Numbered from the stretch's first letter, positions 6,865 through 15,445 are shown. The stretch is DNA of 64,000 nucleotides from Treponema sp. OMZ 790 (GCF_024181285.1 NZ_CP051201.1:620001-684000); one strand, 5' to 3'. A program made the numbers and translations. The notes: a model not told the origin generated them from the sequence alone.

Positions 6865-8322
6865 ATGAAAAAAATTATAATTTTTATTTTTGCCTTTCTT
6901 CCATTTTTTGTATTTGCACAAGAAAACTCTTCCAATTTGGAAGATGAACTTTTTGGAGGGGAGGAAGATACGATTATTTCTGCTGAGGAAGCCCGTTCAG
7001 ACAGTAAGAGCAATTTAAAGTTTAAGGCCGATCTTGAAAAAGCGAGCCTTACTCTTGAAGCAAAAAAATTGAGAATAGGCGGAAGTTTGGGTTCTTCGAT
7101 GGGCATAAATTATGCTTGGGAAGATCCTTATTCAAAGAAAGACGATTACATGAAATCTTTTAAAGACGGAAAAGGTACTTTTAATACAAACTTAAACGGA
7201 AGTCTCTTTTTTGATGCCCGCCCTTTCGAAGACTTAAAACTTTATGGAAAGTTCATTTTCGGCTTTCCCTTTGAGAAGAGCTTATCGGGACAAGGGGCTG
7301 CAATTATTCCATCTGTTCCCGGTATACCTCCTACATTTGCCGGTTTAAAATTACCGGTTTTTGTTGAAAGTTCAGGTGTGCCGAATATCAAAATACAAGA
7401 GCTTTACACGGATTTTTCCGCCAAGGATATTGCCTTTTTCCGTTTTGGAAAACATGCGGTAAAATGGGGTACAGGTTATTTTTACAGCCCTGCTGACGTT
7501 ATAAATATTTCAAGAATAGATCCTGAAGATCCTACAGCGGATAGGGAAGGGGGGCTTTCTTTAAGAACCCACATAATAATTCCCAAAACCCAGCACAATA
7601 TCTGGCTCTACCTATTGCCTCCCGGGCAAGGAGACGGCTTTGATCCCAAATACACGGCAGGGGCAGCAAAGGGCGAGTTTGTTATCGGAAACTGGGAATT
7701 GGGTGTAGGCGGCTGGTACAAATACAAAAAAGCTCCCCGTCTTGTTACAACCCTTTCAGGCAGTATAGCAGGCAAGGTCGCCGTCTTCGGTGAGGGAGTT
7801 TTTGCATGGGGAAGCGACTATACATATTATGAGACAGATATGACTCCTGCTTCTGAAAAAAGTAAGCCCTTTTTTCAGGCTACCCTCGGCGGTTCTTACT
7901 CAAATGATGACACACACACAAGCATAGCCTTGCAATATTTTTACAACGGCTTCGGCTATTCAAATACGGATGCAGCTGTAAATATTTTGGATCAAGCAAA
8001 AAATCCTGCTTTGCTGTTTAATGCTGCATTTAGGGAAAAGGTACAAAATGTTTTAGCTATGGGGAATATCGGTCAACACTACATCGCATTTAATATAAGC
8101 CAAAATAAGCTCGGTACCGATAAGTTGAGCCTAAACCTTTTTCAGCAATTTGCAATATCGGAACTTGAAGGCTTTTCAAAACTCACTCTTAACTGGAAGA
8201 TATATAAATTTGCAAGCATGAGTACAGGCCCTTCTTTTAGCTATCCCTTGAGTTCTAAGTCAAAGACAAAGGGTGGAATAGGGTATACCTTATCATTCCG
8301 CCTAGGCGGCGGCACCTTCTAA
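6865..8322 (+). CDS. Putative outer-membrane beta-barrel protein
   Basis: A 485-residue protein with a clear signal peptide (KKIIIFIFAFLPFFVFAQ) and a mature chain rich in alternating aromatic and glycine strands, ending in FRLGGGTF with a terminal Phe, as expected of an outer-membrane barrel. It resembles the barrels encoded beside LolA-like carriers in other bacteria. It starts 1 bp after the LolA-like gene and closes the export operon. An acidic segment (ELFGGEEDTIISAEEA) precedes the barrel. The family assignment is approximate, while export and barrel topology are well supported. Confidence 0.7.
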   Translation: MKKIIIFIFAFLPFFVFAQENSSNLEDELFGGEEDTIISAEEARSDSKSNLKFKADLEKASLTLEAKKLRIGGSLGSSMGINYAWEDPYSKKDDYMKSFKDGKGTFNTNLNGSLFFDARPFEDLKLYGKFIFGFPFEKSLSGQGAAIIPSVPGIPPTFAGLKLPVFVESSGVPNIKIQELYTDFSAKDIAFFRFGKHAVKWGTGYFYSPADVINISRIDPEDPTADREGGLSLRTHIIIPKTQHNIWLYLLPPGQGDGFDPKYTAGAAKGEFVIGNWELGVGGWYKYKKAPRLVTTLSGSIAGKVAVFGEGVFAWGSDYTYYETDMTPASEKSKPFFQATLGGSYSNDDTHTSIALQYFYNGFGYSNTDAAVNILDQAKNPALLFNAAFREKVQNVLAMGNIGQHYIAFNISQNKLGTDKLSLNLFQQFAISELEGFSKLTLNWKIYKFASMSTGPSFSYPLSSKSKTKGGIGYTLSFRLGGGTF

Positions 8323-8640
8323 TCCGGCAATATGCGGCCGATGACTTTGTCGCTTCATAAAAATTAATCCTCGACGTATCAAAGATACGCCTCCGGTTAA
8401 TTTTTATTCGCTTCGCGTCCTCGACTCGCCTCTTGCCGGATTGGATTGATCTCCCGCCACGGACGGCGGGTGGTTCCGTGCTTTGAGAGTTTGCGCTTGC
8501 CGCAAACTCTGAGATTAAAAATGTACATGGACGCACATTTCATAACCGGCACGGATGTCCGTGGTTCCAAGCTCGGAGAGTTTTAGACGCAAGTCTAAAA
8601 CTCTAAGCTTAAAATCGGACAAGGATGTCCGATTTTAAGC
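8321..8640 (+). repeat. Modular hairpin array with AGGA/GGA loops
   Basis: A gene-free stretch made of consecutive inverted repeats: AATCCGGCAA/TTGCCGGATT (8321-8330 and 8433-8442) around a CGTATC-AAA-GATACG hairpin; CCCGCC-ACGGAC-GGCGGG; AGAGTTTGCG/CGCAAACTCT; AAATGT/ACATTT with ATGGAC in the loop; CACGGATGTCCGTG; AGAGTTTTAGAC/GTCTAAAACTCT; and a perfect 15-bp stem with an AGGA loop (8607-8640). It lies between the barrel gene and the ECF promoter, on the coding strand of both. It shares modules with 53703-53866. Confidence 0.7.
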
Positions 8641-8647
8641 GGCCCCC

Positions 8648-8676
8648 TTGTCTTTCTCCTACAAAAGTGCTATAAA
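8648..8676 (+). promoter_or_regulatory. Promoter of the ECF metal-transport operon
   Basis: TTGTCT (8648-8653), a 17-bp spacer, TATAAA (8671-8676). It lies directly downstream of the hairpin array and about 20 bp before the first ECF start codon. No B12-type riboswitch box is seen. Confidence 0.6.
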
Positions 8677-8696
8677 ATTACAAGGACTTTAAAATC

Positions 8697-9410
8697 ATGG
8701 ATGGGTTAAAAAAGGCGCCTCACATAACTTTATACATTCTTTTCTTTTTTTTGTTTTATCTTTCGAGCGTTAAGCATATAGAAGTTTTAATACTCTGGGT
8801 TCTTATAGTTATTTCCATGATCTTGATTTTTTCGCCTGAAAGAATTAAAAACTTAAAATCGGTTTTGGGTGTGCTGCCCTTTGTGATAATGGTGCTCCTT
8901 CCCTTTTTTATCCGCGGTTTTTACAATGTGCCGATAGAGCAAAGATATTTTTCTGCAAAGCTCATCCTCCGCCTCATGTGTGCAATGATGACGATTTCCT
9001 TTATTTCTTCAAAATACTCTTACCTTTATTTGGTCGAAGGCGTGATGAAGCTCGGTCTTCCCAATTTCTTAAATCAAATAATTTCCCTTACCTTTAGATA
9101 TTTTTTTATGGTAAGGACCGATATAGATAAGACCGCAAAGGCGATGAATGCCCGCTGTTTTGACAATGCCCGTACCTTTTCAAAGGTTTCAACCTACGGA
9201 GAAATGATAGGCGGCTTTTTTTTGAAGGCGGCGGATCACGGCGACAAGGTTTATAATGCCATGAGGGCTCGGGGCTTTACCTCCGAAACCCAATTTAAGC
9301 CCGAAAAAATATCCTCGCCCCTCTATATAGGCCTTCTTGTCTTCTTTGTTTCGCTCTTCGCGAGTCTTATAATAATGGAAAGATTTATGGAGATCCCATG
9401 GCTGTTTTAA
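8697..9410 (+). CDS. cbiQ: ECF transporter transmembrane (T) component, CbiQ-like
   Basis: A 237-residue integral membrane protein with about five membrane segments. It carries the two cytoplasmic motifs that couple ECF T components to their ATPases: AMNARCF near residue 148 and AMRARGF near residue 187 (the usual AxRxRG). It overlaps the ATPase gene by 13 bp. With that ATPase and the CbiM-like subunit downstream it should power uptake of cobalt or nickel. AAGGA lies 11 nt upstream of the ATG, a slightly long spacing. Confidence 0.85.
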   Translation: MDGLKKAPHITLYILFFFLFYLSSVKHIEVLILWVLIVISMILIFSPERIKNLKSVLGVLPFVIMVLLPFFIRGFYNVPIEQRYFSAKLILRLMCAMMTISFISSKYSYLYLVEGVMKLGLPNFLNQIISLTFRYFFMVRTDIDKTAKAMNARCFDNARTFSKVSTYGEMIGGFFLKAADHGDKVYNAMRARGFTSETQFKPEKISSPLYIGLLVFFVSLFASLIIMERFMEIPWLF

Positions 9411-10186
9411 TCGAAAATTTATCCTACACCTATCCCGACGGAAGGAATGCAATACACAATATAAATGCTCATTTTGAAAAAGGAAAAAAGACTGCCGTGG
9501 TCGGTCTAAACGGTTCCGGTAAGTCAACCCTTCTTTATCATCTTAATGGAACGATTTCGCCTCAAACGGGAAGGGTGAGCATCTTGGGAGAGGATGTTTC
9601 CAAAAAGAGTTTAAATTCGATAAGAAAAAAATCGGGCTTCTTGTTCGATTATCCCGATCATCAGCTTTTTTTGACAAGCGTCTATGAGGACATCGGTTTT
9701 GGTCTAAAGAACCTAGGCATGGATAGGGAAGAAATAGAAGCAGCCGTAAACCGTATCTTAAAAAAGCTTAATATCGAGCACTTAAAAGATTATTCGCCCT
9801 ATCAGCTCAGCTTGGGGCAAAAGAAGATTTGTGCCATAGCAGGCGTCCTTGTTATGGAGCCTGAAATCATCGTATGCGATGAGCCCTTTTCGGGGCTTGA
9901 CAGCAAGGTAAAATCTGCCTTTAAAGCTATCTTGGATGATTTCTCCAAGGAAGGAAAGACGATTATTTTTTCGACCCATGATCAGGATTTTTGTTATGAG
10001 TGGGCCGATAATGTTTATGTGATGAACGAGGGAGAGCTGGTTGCAGGAGGAGACGCCGTGAGCGTTTTTAATAATGCAGAGGTGCTGCAAAGGACCGGTA
10101 TAGTTATGCCTAAACTTGCAAGGCTTTTCGGCCATAAAAATCCGGCCCCGCGTTCTGTTGAAGATGCCTTACATCTATTGTTATAG
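9398..10186 (+). CDS. cbiO: ECF transporter ATPase, CbiO-like
   Basis: A 262-residue ABC ATPase. Walker A is GLNGSGKST near residues 36-44, the Q-loop region DYPDHQLF near 87, the signature is [15 protein letters not shown] near 135-149, Walker [13 protein letters not shown] near 155-166, and the H-loop STHD near 191. The LSxGQ signature and the DHQLF stretch are typical of ECF ATPases. A single ATPase is present, so the complex would hold a homodimer. The start overlaps the T-component gene. Confidence 0.9.
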   Translation: MAVLIENLSYTYPDGRNAIHNINAHFEKGKKTAVVGLNGSGKSTLLYHLNGTISPQTGRVSILGEDVSKKSLNSIRKKSGFLFDYPDHQLFLTSVYEDIGFGLKNLGMDREEIEAAVNRILKKLNIEHLKDYSPYQLSLGQKKICAIAGVLVMEPEIIVCDEPFSGLDSKVKSAFKAILDDFSKEGKTIIFSTHDQDFCYEWADNVYVMNEGELVAGGDAVSVFNNAEVLQRTGIVMPKLARLFGHKNPAPRSVEDALHLLL

Positions 10187-10192
10187 GGGTAT

Positions 10193-10257
10193 AGGAGGTT
10201 TGATAAACAGCTCGGTACAAATCGTGCCTCACTGTTTATCTGCCGAGTTTTAGGAGG
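10193..10257 (+). repeat. SD-targeted structured repeat, copy C (short form)
   Basis: A short copy between two AGGAGG sequences (10193-10198 and 10252-10257). It keeps only the first hairpin, GATAAACAG/CTGTTTATC with inner GGTAC/GTGCC, and the CCGAGTTTT stretch. Relative to copies A and B the outer stem has changed T-A to C-G on both arms, a compensatory pair. The second AGGAGG is the ribosome-binding site of cbiM. Confidence 0.85.
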
Positions 10258-10262
10258 ATGTT

Positions 10263-10856
10263 ATGCATATATCCGATGGAGGATTATCGACGGCGGTTTG
10301 TGCCGTGGGTTATGCGGCGAGTGCAGTAGGAATTGCCTTTGCCGTCAAGGGAACAAAAGAAGAGGATATCCCGAAAATAAGTCTTATGGCGGGAACTTTT
10401 TTTGCTATTTCGTTAATTATGATTCCGATACCGCCGAGCTCGGTTCATCCGCTCATGTGCGGACTGATAGGAATTATTGTCGGGCGTAAGGCGCCCCTTG
10501 CGTTTTTTCCTGCCCTGCTGCTGCAAGCTCTCTTGTTCCAGCACGGCGGGATTACAACTCTCGGAGCCAACACCCTGATGCTTTCCGTTTCTTCAATATT
10601 GTCGGCAATTATTTTTTATAATTGGAAGAGCGATAATGTGCTTTTAAAGGGAATGGTTATAGGTGCTCTTTCCGTAATCTTTGTTGTTTTGGTTTTGTCG
10701 GTTCTTCTTATGACGGGAGGAAGTTTTGCAAAGGAGACCTTTATAGCCCTCTTTGTTTCTCACTCCGTCGTCATGGCGGTCGAGGCTGTAATTACCGGCT
10801 TTGCCGTCAAGCTCATGATGAAGGCGAGACCCGACTGGTTTAAAAGGAATTTATAA
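10263..10856 (+). CDS. cbiM: ECF metal-binding permease subunit, CbiM/NikM family
   Basis: A 197-residue substrate-specificity subunit for Co2+ or Ni2+. It begins with the diagnostic MHISDG N-terminus, whose Met1, His2 and a later His form the metal site in CbiM/NikM structures. A second conserved block, IPPSSVHPLMCGLIG, lies near residues 58-72, and QHGGITTLGANT near residue 95. About six membrane segments follow. Insertion of repeat copy C separates it from cbiO but leaves AGGAGG 5 nt before its ATG. Cobalt versus nickel cannot be decided from sequence alone. Confidence 0.9.
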   Translation: MHISDGGLSTAVCAVGYAASAVGIAFAVKGTKEEDIPKISLMAGTFFAISLIMIPIPPSSVHPLMCGLIGIIVGRKAPLAFFPALLLQALLFQHGGITTLGANTLMLSVSSILSAIIFYNWKSDNVLLKGMVIGALSVIFVVLVLSVLLMTGGSFAKETFIALFVSHSVVMAVEAVITGFAVKLMMKARPDWFKRNL

Positions 10857-10899
10857 AAAAATTCCTTAATTAATTTGATTTTTTAATAGAAGGTAAATT

Positions 10900-11376
10900 A
10901 TGAAAAAATATGCTTTTACGTTATTGTTTTTATTTCTTGTAAGCCTTGCAGCTTTTTCTCATGCAATGTTTTTGGAGCTAGTCGAGCCGGGAGTTTTTCA
11001 GGTACAGTATGACGGCGGAGGCTTTACCCCCGGCACCAAGGTTATCCTTTATTCAGACGGAGGCTTTGATGTAATTCAAGAAGGTGAAGTAGACGATAAG
11101 GGTTTTTACCGCTTTGATCCCTCTCTTAAAGTAATGTCGGCAGAAGCTTCTGACGGGGCAGGCCATGTTGCCTATTGGGAGGCAAGCGAAGAAGAAATGT
11201 CAGAAGAAGGAACTTCAAAAGAAGTCGAATCTTCCGAAGCTTCTGCAGCAAAACCGAAACGAATCAAAACCAAAAGACCGAGTAAGCTCCCAATAATTTT
11301 GACCGTTTTAAATACCTGTGCAATTGTTTTTCTGTTCTTTGAATTTAGAACCTTTAAAAAGAAGGTATTAAAATAA
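10900..11376 (+). CDS. Periplasmic, C-terminally anchored accessory protein of the metal transporter (NikL/CbiN-like position)
   Basis: A 158-residue protein with a signal peptide (residues 4-20, cleavage near AFSHA), a small beta-rich domain (LEVEPG-like start, VQYDGGGFTPGTKVILYSD), an acidic serine/glutamate linker at about residues 95-115, a basic patch, and one C-terminal membrane segment (residues 127-147) with a lysine tail. The mature N-terminus would begin with or near a His, as in NikL-type Co/Ni accessory proteins. It ends the operon, before a terminator. The NikL-like reading rests on layout and context. Confidence 0.6.
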   Translation: MKKYAFTLLFLFLVSLAAFSHAMFLELVEPGVFQVQYDGGGFTPGTKVILYSDGGFDVIQEGEVDDKGFYRFDPSLKVMSAEASDGAGHVAYWEASEEEMSEEGTSKEVESSEASAAKPKRIKTKRPSKLPIILTVLNTCAIVFLFFEFRTFKKKVLK

Positions 11377-11390
11377 GTATCTAAAATATC

Positions 11391-11440
11391 GCCGCTCATT
11401 TAAACTTGAGTTTTGCTTGTATTATGAGCGGCAAATTTTT
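11391..11440 (+). terminator. Rho-independent terminator after the metal-transport operon
   Basis: The stem GCCGCTCAT/ATGAGCGGC (11391-11399 and 11424-11432) is followed by AAATTTTT. It closes the ECF operon and separates it from the toxin-antitoxin pair. Confidence 0.75.
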
Positions 11441-11507
11441 CTACCATAGTATTTTTACGATTTATATGTTACACTATAAGTATTATAATAGGTAAGGAGG
11501 TCTTATA

Positions 11508-11702
11508 ATGTCATATGAAATTTTAGAGAAACGCATAAAAGCTTTACCTCAGTATTATTATCAAGAACTTGTGAATTATCTTGACTATCTTACTGAAAAA
11601 GTAGCTAAAAATAAAGCCTTATCGGAAGAAGATACCTTGAATAAGATGAGTGATGCAAGTATTCAAACAGCATGGGAGTATCTTAAAGATGACACGTGGT
11701 GA
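11508..11702 (+). CDS. Small antitoxin-like protein (DUF2281-type) of a MazF pair
   Basis: A 64-residue protein. Its N-terminal half (LEKRIKALPQYYYQELVNYLDYL) resembles the short helical DUF2281/antitoxin segment LPxxxQxEVxxFIxFL, and the C-terminus would wrap the toxin. AAGGAGG stands 8 nt before the ATG, and TATAAT lies upstream at 11484-11489. Its 3' end overlaps the toxin start by 14 bp, the usual coupled arrangement for toxin-antitoxin genes. The antitoxin role is inferred mainly from the partner. Confidence 0.7.
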   Translation: MSYEILEKRIKALPQYYYQELVNYLDYLTEKVAKNKALSEEDTLNKMSDASIQTAWEYLKDDTW

Positions 11703-12027
11703 TATTTATATGATGGATTTTGGTATGCCGTTTGGGAGTGAACCGGGCTTTACACGACCTGTAATTATTATCCAGTCAGATAAAGAAAATTTAAATTGTT
11801 TAAATACTAAACTTGTTATTCCTCTTACATCAAATACTTTATTATCCGATTATCTTGGTAATGTATTTATTTCTAAAAATGAATCAAAACTTCCAAAAGA
11901 TTCTGTAGCATTAATTCACCAAATAATGGTAATTGATAAAAAACGATTATTACATCGTGTAGGTAAACTAAATCAATTAGTATTAGGTAAAATAGAAGCT
12001 GCAATAGACTATGTAACTAAAGAATAA
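11689..12027 (+). CDS. MazF/PemK-family mRNA-interferase toxin
   Basis: A 112-residue PemK-fold endoribonuclease. It begins MTRGDIYMMDFG, followed by TRPVIIIQSD near residue 23, the IPLTS strand, and DSVALIHQIMVIDKKRL near residues 75-91, all standard MazF blocks; the Arg of TRP and the Ser/Thr of PLTS are the expected active-site residues. I chose ATG at 11689 because this gives the canonical N-terminus; an upstream ATG in the same frame would add 13 residues unlike the family. It overlaps the antitoxin gene. Confidence 0.9.
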   Translation: MTRGDIYMMDFGMPFGSEPGFTRPVIIIQSDKENLNCLNTKLVIPLTSNTLLSDYLGNVFISKNESKLPKDSVALIHQIMVIDKKRLLHRVGKLNQLVLGKIEAAIDYVTKE

Positions 12028-12046
12028 ATACAATATTTATATCGAG

Positions 12047-13330
12047 TTATGTCATATTAAAAAAGGCTAGGAGACATAAAAAGCCTCCTGCAAAAAGGAA
12101 GACCGGATAAAAAATTCCTGTTGCGGCTATGCTGCTTCCGATAAGCATGCCTATCGGCGAAGATATTTGAATCAGCACGGTATTAAAGGCAAAAAATCTT
12201 CCTGAAAATTCGGGATCTACTTTTTTTTGGTAAAGGCTTGTTACATGGACATTAAAGAGTCCCATACTAAAACCCGCCGATAGGGCCGATAAGCTTACAA
12301 TACTGCCAAGTAAAATTACATTAAATAAAAAGTTGTTTTCTCTTAAAAAATAAAAATAAAAACCTAAGATCAAAAAAGAAAGAGACTGCAAAATCAAAGT
12401 AAATAATTTTACATTTTTACCTGAAACTTTTTGGGAAGCAAGACTGCCTAGTATATTCCCTATTCCTATGCCGAAAAAACAAATTGAAGAAAAAAGGGTT
12501 AAAAAAGATTTTTCGTCTTTTAAAAAATTATTTATAAAAGCAAAACCTGTCTGCCAATTAAGAGTAAAAACCGTCTTAAACTGATAGGTAAGTATATTCG
12601 AAAAAATAGGTGTACAAAAAAAGTTTAAACATGAAGCCAGCAAGGCTAGACTTAAAAGTTCTTTTTCGCCTAAAACATAGCGGTACCCGTCGAAGATTTT
12701 TTTTAACTTTGAATCGGTTTTCTTTTGTTCATCTTTCTTTTTAAAATCATAGCGGATAAAAATCTCGGATAGGGCCGATATAAAAAAACTTAGAGCATTG
12801 ATCAAAATACAGAGCTCGCAGCCTAGAAGCATCACAAGCCCTGCCGCAAAGATAACGGCAAGCATCGAAATTAAGCTTCTGCTCATTTCCAAAACCGAAT
12901 TAGCCTTTTTTAAATTTTCTTTATTTATTAGTTCGGGTAAAATTGCCCTGCTTGCCGGTTTAAAGATTGCTAGACAAAAGCCTTGCGAAACACTTATAAG
13001 GCAAAATAAAAATACCTTTAAGTTAAAATCTAAATTTACCGCAATTAAAAATAGAATAAAAAGATTTAAAACAAATTGAGCCAAGTCGCTTAAGTATAAG
13101 AGCTTTTTTTTGTTAAAGCTGTCTACAATTGAACCCGAAAAGAGCGAAAAAACAATTCTTGAAAATTTGGCTGCAGAATAAACAAGGGCGAAATTTACAG
13201 GATTATCGGTTTGAAGAGCAACCCAGATAGAAAGGGCTACGCTTCCTATCTCATCTCCTATCAGCGAAGTGATTGTACCGAAATAAATTAAAAATAAATT
13301 ACGGTCTTCCGTTCTTTTTTGGATTTGCAT
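12047..13330 (-). CDS. MFS transporter, probable efflux carrier
   Basis: A 427-residue major-facilitator protein with about 12 membrane segments. Loop 2-3 holds the basic signature region SGSIVDSFNKKKLLYLSD (about residues 60-77), and a charged central loop (about 196-212) separates the halves. It resembles macrolide/MDR-type MFS_3 carriers. Before an IS insertion its start lay 9 bp after the end of vapC, so it may once have been transcribed from the vapBC promoter. No strong ribosome-binding site is seen. The substrate is unknown. Confidence 0.8.
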   Translation of the reverse strand: MQIQKRTEDRNLFLIYFGTITSLIGDEIGSVALSIWVALQTDNPVNFALVYSAAKFSRIVFSLFSGSIVDSFNKKKLLYLSDLAQFVLNLFILFLIAVNLDFNLKVFLFCLISVSQGFCLAIFKPASRAILPELINKENLKKANSVLEMSRSLISMLAVIFAAGLVMLLGCELCILINALSFFISALSEIFIRYDFKKKDEQKKTDSKLKKIFDGYRYVLGEKELLSLALLASCLNFFCTPIFSNILTYQFKTVFTLNWQTGFAFINNFLKDEKSFLTLFSSICFFGIGIGNILGSLASQKVSGKNVKLFTLILQSLSFLILGFYFYFLRENNFLFNVILLGSIVSLSALSAGFSMGLFNVHVTSLYQKKVDPEFSGRFFAFNTVLIQISSPIGMLIGSSIAATGIFYPVFLFAGGFLCLLAFFNMT

Positions 13331-13411
13331 AAAAGCATTTTAACCTTTGATACCGGATTTGTCAATCCAGTTTTCGAGTTTAAGAGCTTTTATTCTTTTA
13401 AATTCTTTTGT

Positions 13412-14621
13412 GGGCACCTCTAAAAACCCCCTTTAAAAAAGATTAAAAAGATGATAAAATGAGGTATGAAACAAAAAGGATTATTTGATGAAGAAGATCG
13501 TTTAAGAGTATTAAGTAACTTAGGTGATAGTCTTGAAAAATTAAACGAAAAAATAAATTGGGAAATATTCAAACCACTATTAAAAAAAGCATTAACCAAA
13601 GAGCCAAAAGGTTTAGGCGGAAGACCTGCATACGATTATGTAATGATGTTTAAAATAATAATCTTACAAAAATTATACAACATAAGTGATGATCAAACGG
13701 AATATCAAATAAACGATCGACTATCCTTTATGAGATTTTTAGGATTGGAATTAAAAGATAAAGTACCCGATTCAAAAACAATATGGCTTTTTAAAGAAAA
13801 ACTCATTGAAGCGAGAGTATCAAAAAAGTTATTTGAAAAGTTTGGAAAAGAATTAGCTAGGAATAACTTAATAGGAAAAGAGGGAACGATAATAGATGCG
13901 ACAATAGTAGAAGCTCCGATACAGCATAACAGCAAAGATGAAAATGAACAAATCAAAAATGGAAAAGTCCCTGAACAATGGCAAGAAGCAAAAAATAAGG
14001 CAAAATTATCGCAAAAAGACTGTGATGCGAGGTGGACAAAGAAGCACAAACGTAGCTATTACGGTTATAAAGATCATATAAAAGTAGATAAAAAAAGTAA
14101 GCTTATATTGAAAGTGACGGTAACAGCAGCCAATGTTCATGATAGTAGAGAGTTAAAAAATTTGGTTGAAAGGGAAGATGAAAGATTATACGCAGATAGT
14201 GCTTATATAGGAGAAGAAATAGAGAGAGTTTTAAAAGCGAAAGGAATAGAAGGACAAATTTGTGAAAGAGGAGCAAGAGGGAAACCTCTTACTAAAAAAC
14301 AAAAAATCAGTAACAGAAAAAAATCAAAAATACGGGCGAGAGTAGAACATGTATTTGGCTTTATGACAAACTCAATGAAAGGTATCTATGTAAGAACGAT
14401 AGGATTAGCTCGTGCAACATTTTCGATAATAATGATGAACTTAACATACAACTTATGCCGATATTGCTATCTAAAGAAATAAAATGAGGGAGCATATAGG
14501 TAATAAAATGAAAAGTAAGGGAACTTAAGATAAAGAATCCAAGTTTTACACTAGACAATTTATAAAAAAGCTACTAAAATAATAAATAGGTACACTAAAA
14601 AATAGGTTTTTAGAGGTGCCC
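13412..14621 (+). mobile_element. IS5-like insertion sequence, 1210 bp, with 4-bp target duplication
   Basis: Inverted repeats GGGCACCTCTAAAAACC (from 13412) and its complement (ending 14621) bound one transposase gene. The element is flanked on both sides by TTGT (13408-13411 and 14622-14625), a 4-bp target duplication as expected for IS5 relatives. Removing it restores the vapC frame exactly, so the insertion is recent and the copy intact. Confidence 0.95.
13466..14482 (+). CDS. IS5-family DDE transposase
   Basis: A 338-residue transposase, intact from start to stop. The DDE residues are visible: D in GTIIDATIV (about 140), D in LYADSAYIG (about 242) and E in ARVEHVFGF (about 293); the spacing and the Y-(2)-R-(3)-E neighbourhood fit IS5/IS1182-type enzymes. 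The N-terminal LGGRPAYDYVMMFKIIILQ region is the usual DUF772-type domain. The gene fills most of the element and has its own upstream -10-like TAAAAT. Nothing suggests a programmed frameshift. Confidence 0.95.
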   Translation: MKQKGLFDEEDRLRVLSNLGDSLEKLNEKINWEIFKPLLKKALTKEPKGLGGRPAYDYVMMFKIIILQKLYNISDDQTEYQINDRLSFMRFLGLELKDKVPDSKTIWLFKEKLIEARVSKKLFEKFGKELARNNLIGKEGTIIDATIVEAPIQHNSKDENEQIKNGKVPEQWQEAKNKAKLSQKDCDARWTKKHKRSYYGYKDHIKVDKKSKLILKVTVTAANVHDSRELKNLVEREDERLYADSAYIGEEIERVLKAKGIEGQICERGARGKPLTKKQKISNRKKSKIRARVEHVFGFMTNSMKGIYVRTIGLARATFSIIMMNLTYNLCRYCYLKK

Positions 14622-14969
14622 TTGTATTATTCGTTACCAATATCCCCTTATTGTATAAAACTATTGATGCGATCAATAAGTCGTTAGGGTCGATAAGGGT
14701 TCCGTTTTTTTCCAGCTTTGAACGGATATCTGCATAGGTGTATGCCGTTTGATCCGAAAAAGGCTCTACTTTAAATTCTTTAAAAAATACTTCAAGTCGT
14801 TTTAGATTATCTTTCTTTTTGCTGCTTTTATATGCGCCCAATAAAAGTTCTGCCTTTACAATCGAAGGAAGCCTTATCTTAGAAGGAGGAATAGATAAAA
14901 TTTTATTTTTGACAGATTGATATTTTCCGTTTAAAAAATAAATACAGATATTTGTGTCCAAATAATACA

Positions 14970-15197
14970 TTAGGGCTCCCTGGGACTGTCATCTTTCCAA
15001 TTCGGCTGTTCCGGTCTTTTAAAGGTTTTATCGTCTATAGAGCCGAAAAGATTTATAAATTCTTTAGAGTAGGAAGATTCAATTTGAGGAAGAATTTTTT
15101 CCAACACCCAGCCTGAAATAGATTTGTTCGCATTTTTCGCAGCTTTTTCAATTTTTTCAAAATGACTTTCTTTTACATATAAGGATATTTGCGGCAT
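14970..15197 (-). CDS. vapB: VapB-type antitoxin
   Basis: A 75-residue protein starting MPQISLYVKESHFEKIEKAAK, a short strand and helix that fit ribbon-helix-helix DNA binding, followed by SISGWVLEKILPQI and a disordered acidic, proline-rich tail (RPEQPNWKDDSPREP) suited to neutralising a PIN toxin. I chose ATG at 15197 because GGAGG lies 8 nt upstream; the earlier in-frame ATG lies within that ribosome-binding site. Its stop overlaps the vapC start by one base. A structured repeat (copy D) is inserted in its leader. Confidence 0.85.
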   Translation of the reverse strand: MPQISLYVKESHFEKIEKAAKNANKSISGWVLEKILPQIESSYSKEFINLFGSIDDKTFKRPEQPNWKDDSPREP

Positions 15198-15203
15198 CTG
15201 TCT

Positions 15204-15436
15204 TACCTCCATAAAAACTTTTTATAGCAAATATCAGAGCCTTACGGCTCTGTTCTGCAAGGAAATTCTTCATCGTATCCGCTAAAGCGGATAGCGAATC
15301 AATTTGCGAAAAAAGTTTTTTCAAGTGTGTTGTAAAACACACACATATAATAATGAGATGTTTTGTACTGATAGGTACAAAACTCGGCAGATAAACAGTG
15401 AGGCCGGATTTCTGCCAAACTGTTTATCGTACCTCC
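15204..15436 (-). repeat. SD-targeted structured repeat, copy D (full length, reverse)
   Basis: A 219-bp element flanked by exact 7-bp duplicates of the vapB ribosome-binding site, GGAGGTA (15430-15436 and 15204-15210, reverse strand). It is closely related to copy A: outer stem GATAAACAG/CTGTTTATC, second stem TTTTGTAC/GTACAAAA, a third GTGTGTT-type stem, TATCCGC/GCGGATA and CAGAGCC/GGCTCTG. The insertion moved the vapB start from about 20 nt to about 240 nt from the predicted transcription start. Confidence 0.88.
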
Positions 15437-15445
15437 CCTATTGGA

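Larger units (their letters stand above)
13340..14970 (-). pseudogene. vapC: vapC-type PIN toxin gene split by an IS element
   Basis: The reverse strand encodes a PIN-domain toxin: MYYLDTNICIYFLNG with the first acidic residue, VKAELLLGA, DPNDLLIASI and VTNN. After VTNNT the frame runs into the IS and stops at 14560, giving a 136-residue hybrid whose last 20 residues are IS-derived. The missing end survives on the other side of the IS (13407-13340): removing the element and one copy of TTGT restores KEFKRIKALKLENW... and a stop at 13340, a 138-residue toxin. The lost part holds the C-terminal TKEF region next to the last acidic site, so activity is probably reduced or lost. Confidence 0.9.

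Noticed and set aside
8641..8696. Cobalamin or NiCo riboswitch before the metal-transport operon
   Set aside because: No B12-box-like or NiCo-type conserved sequence is present, and the promoter leaves too short a leader.
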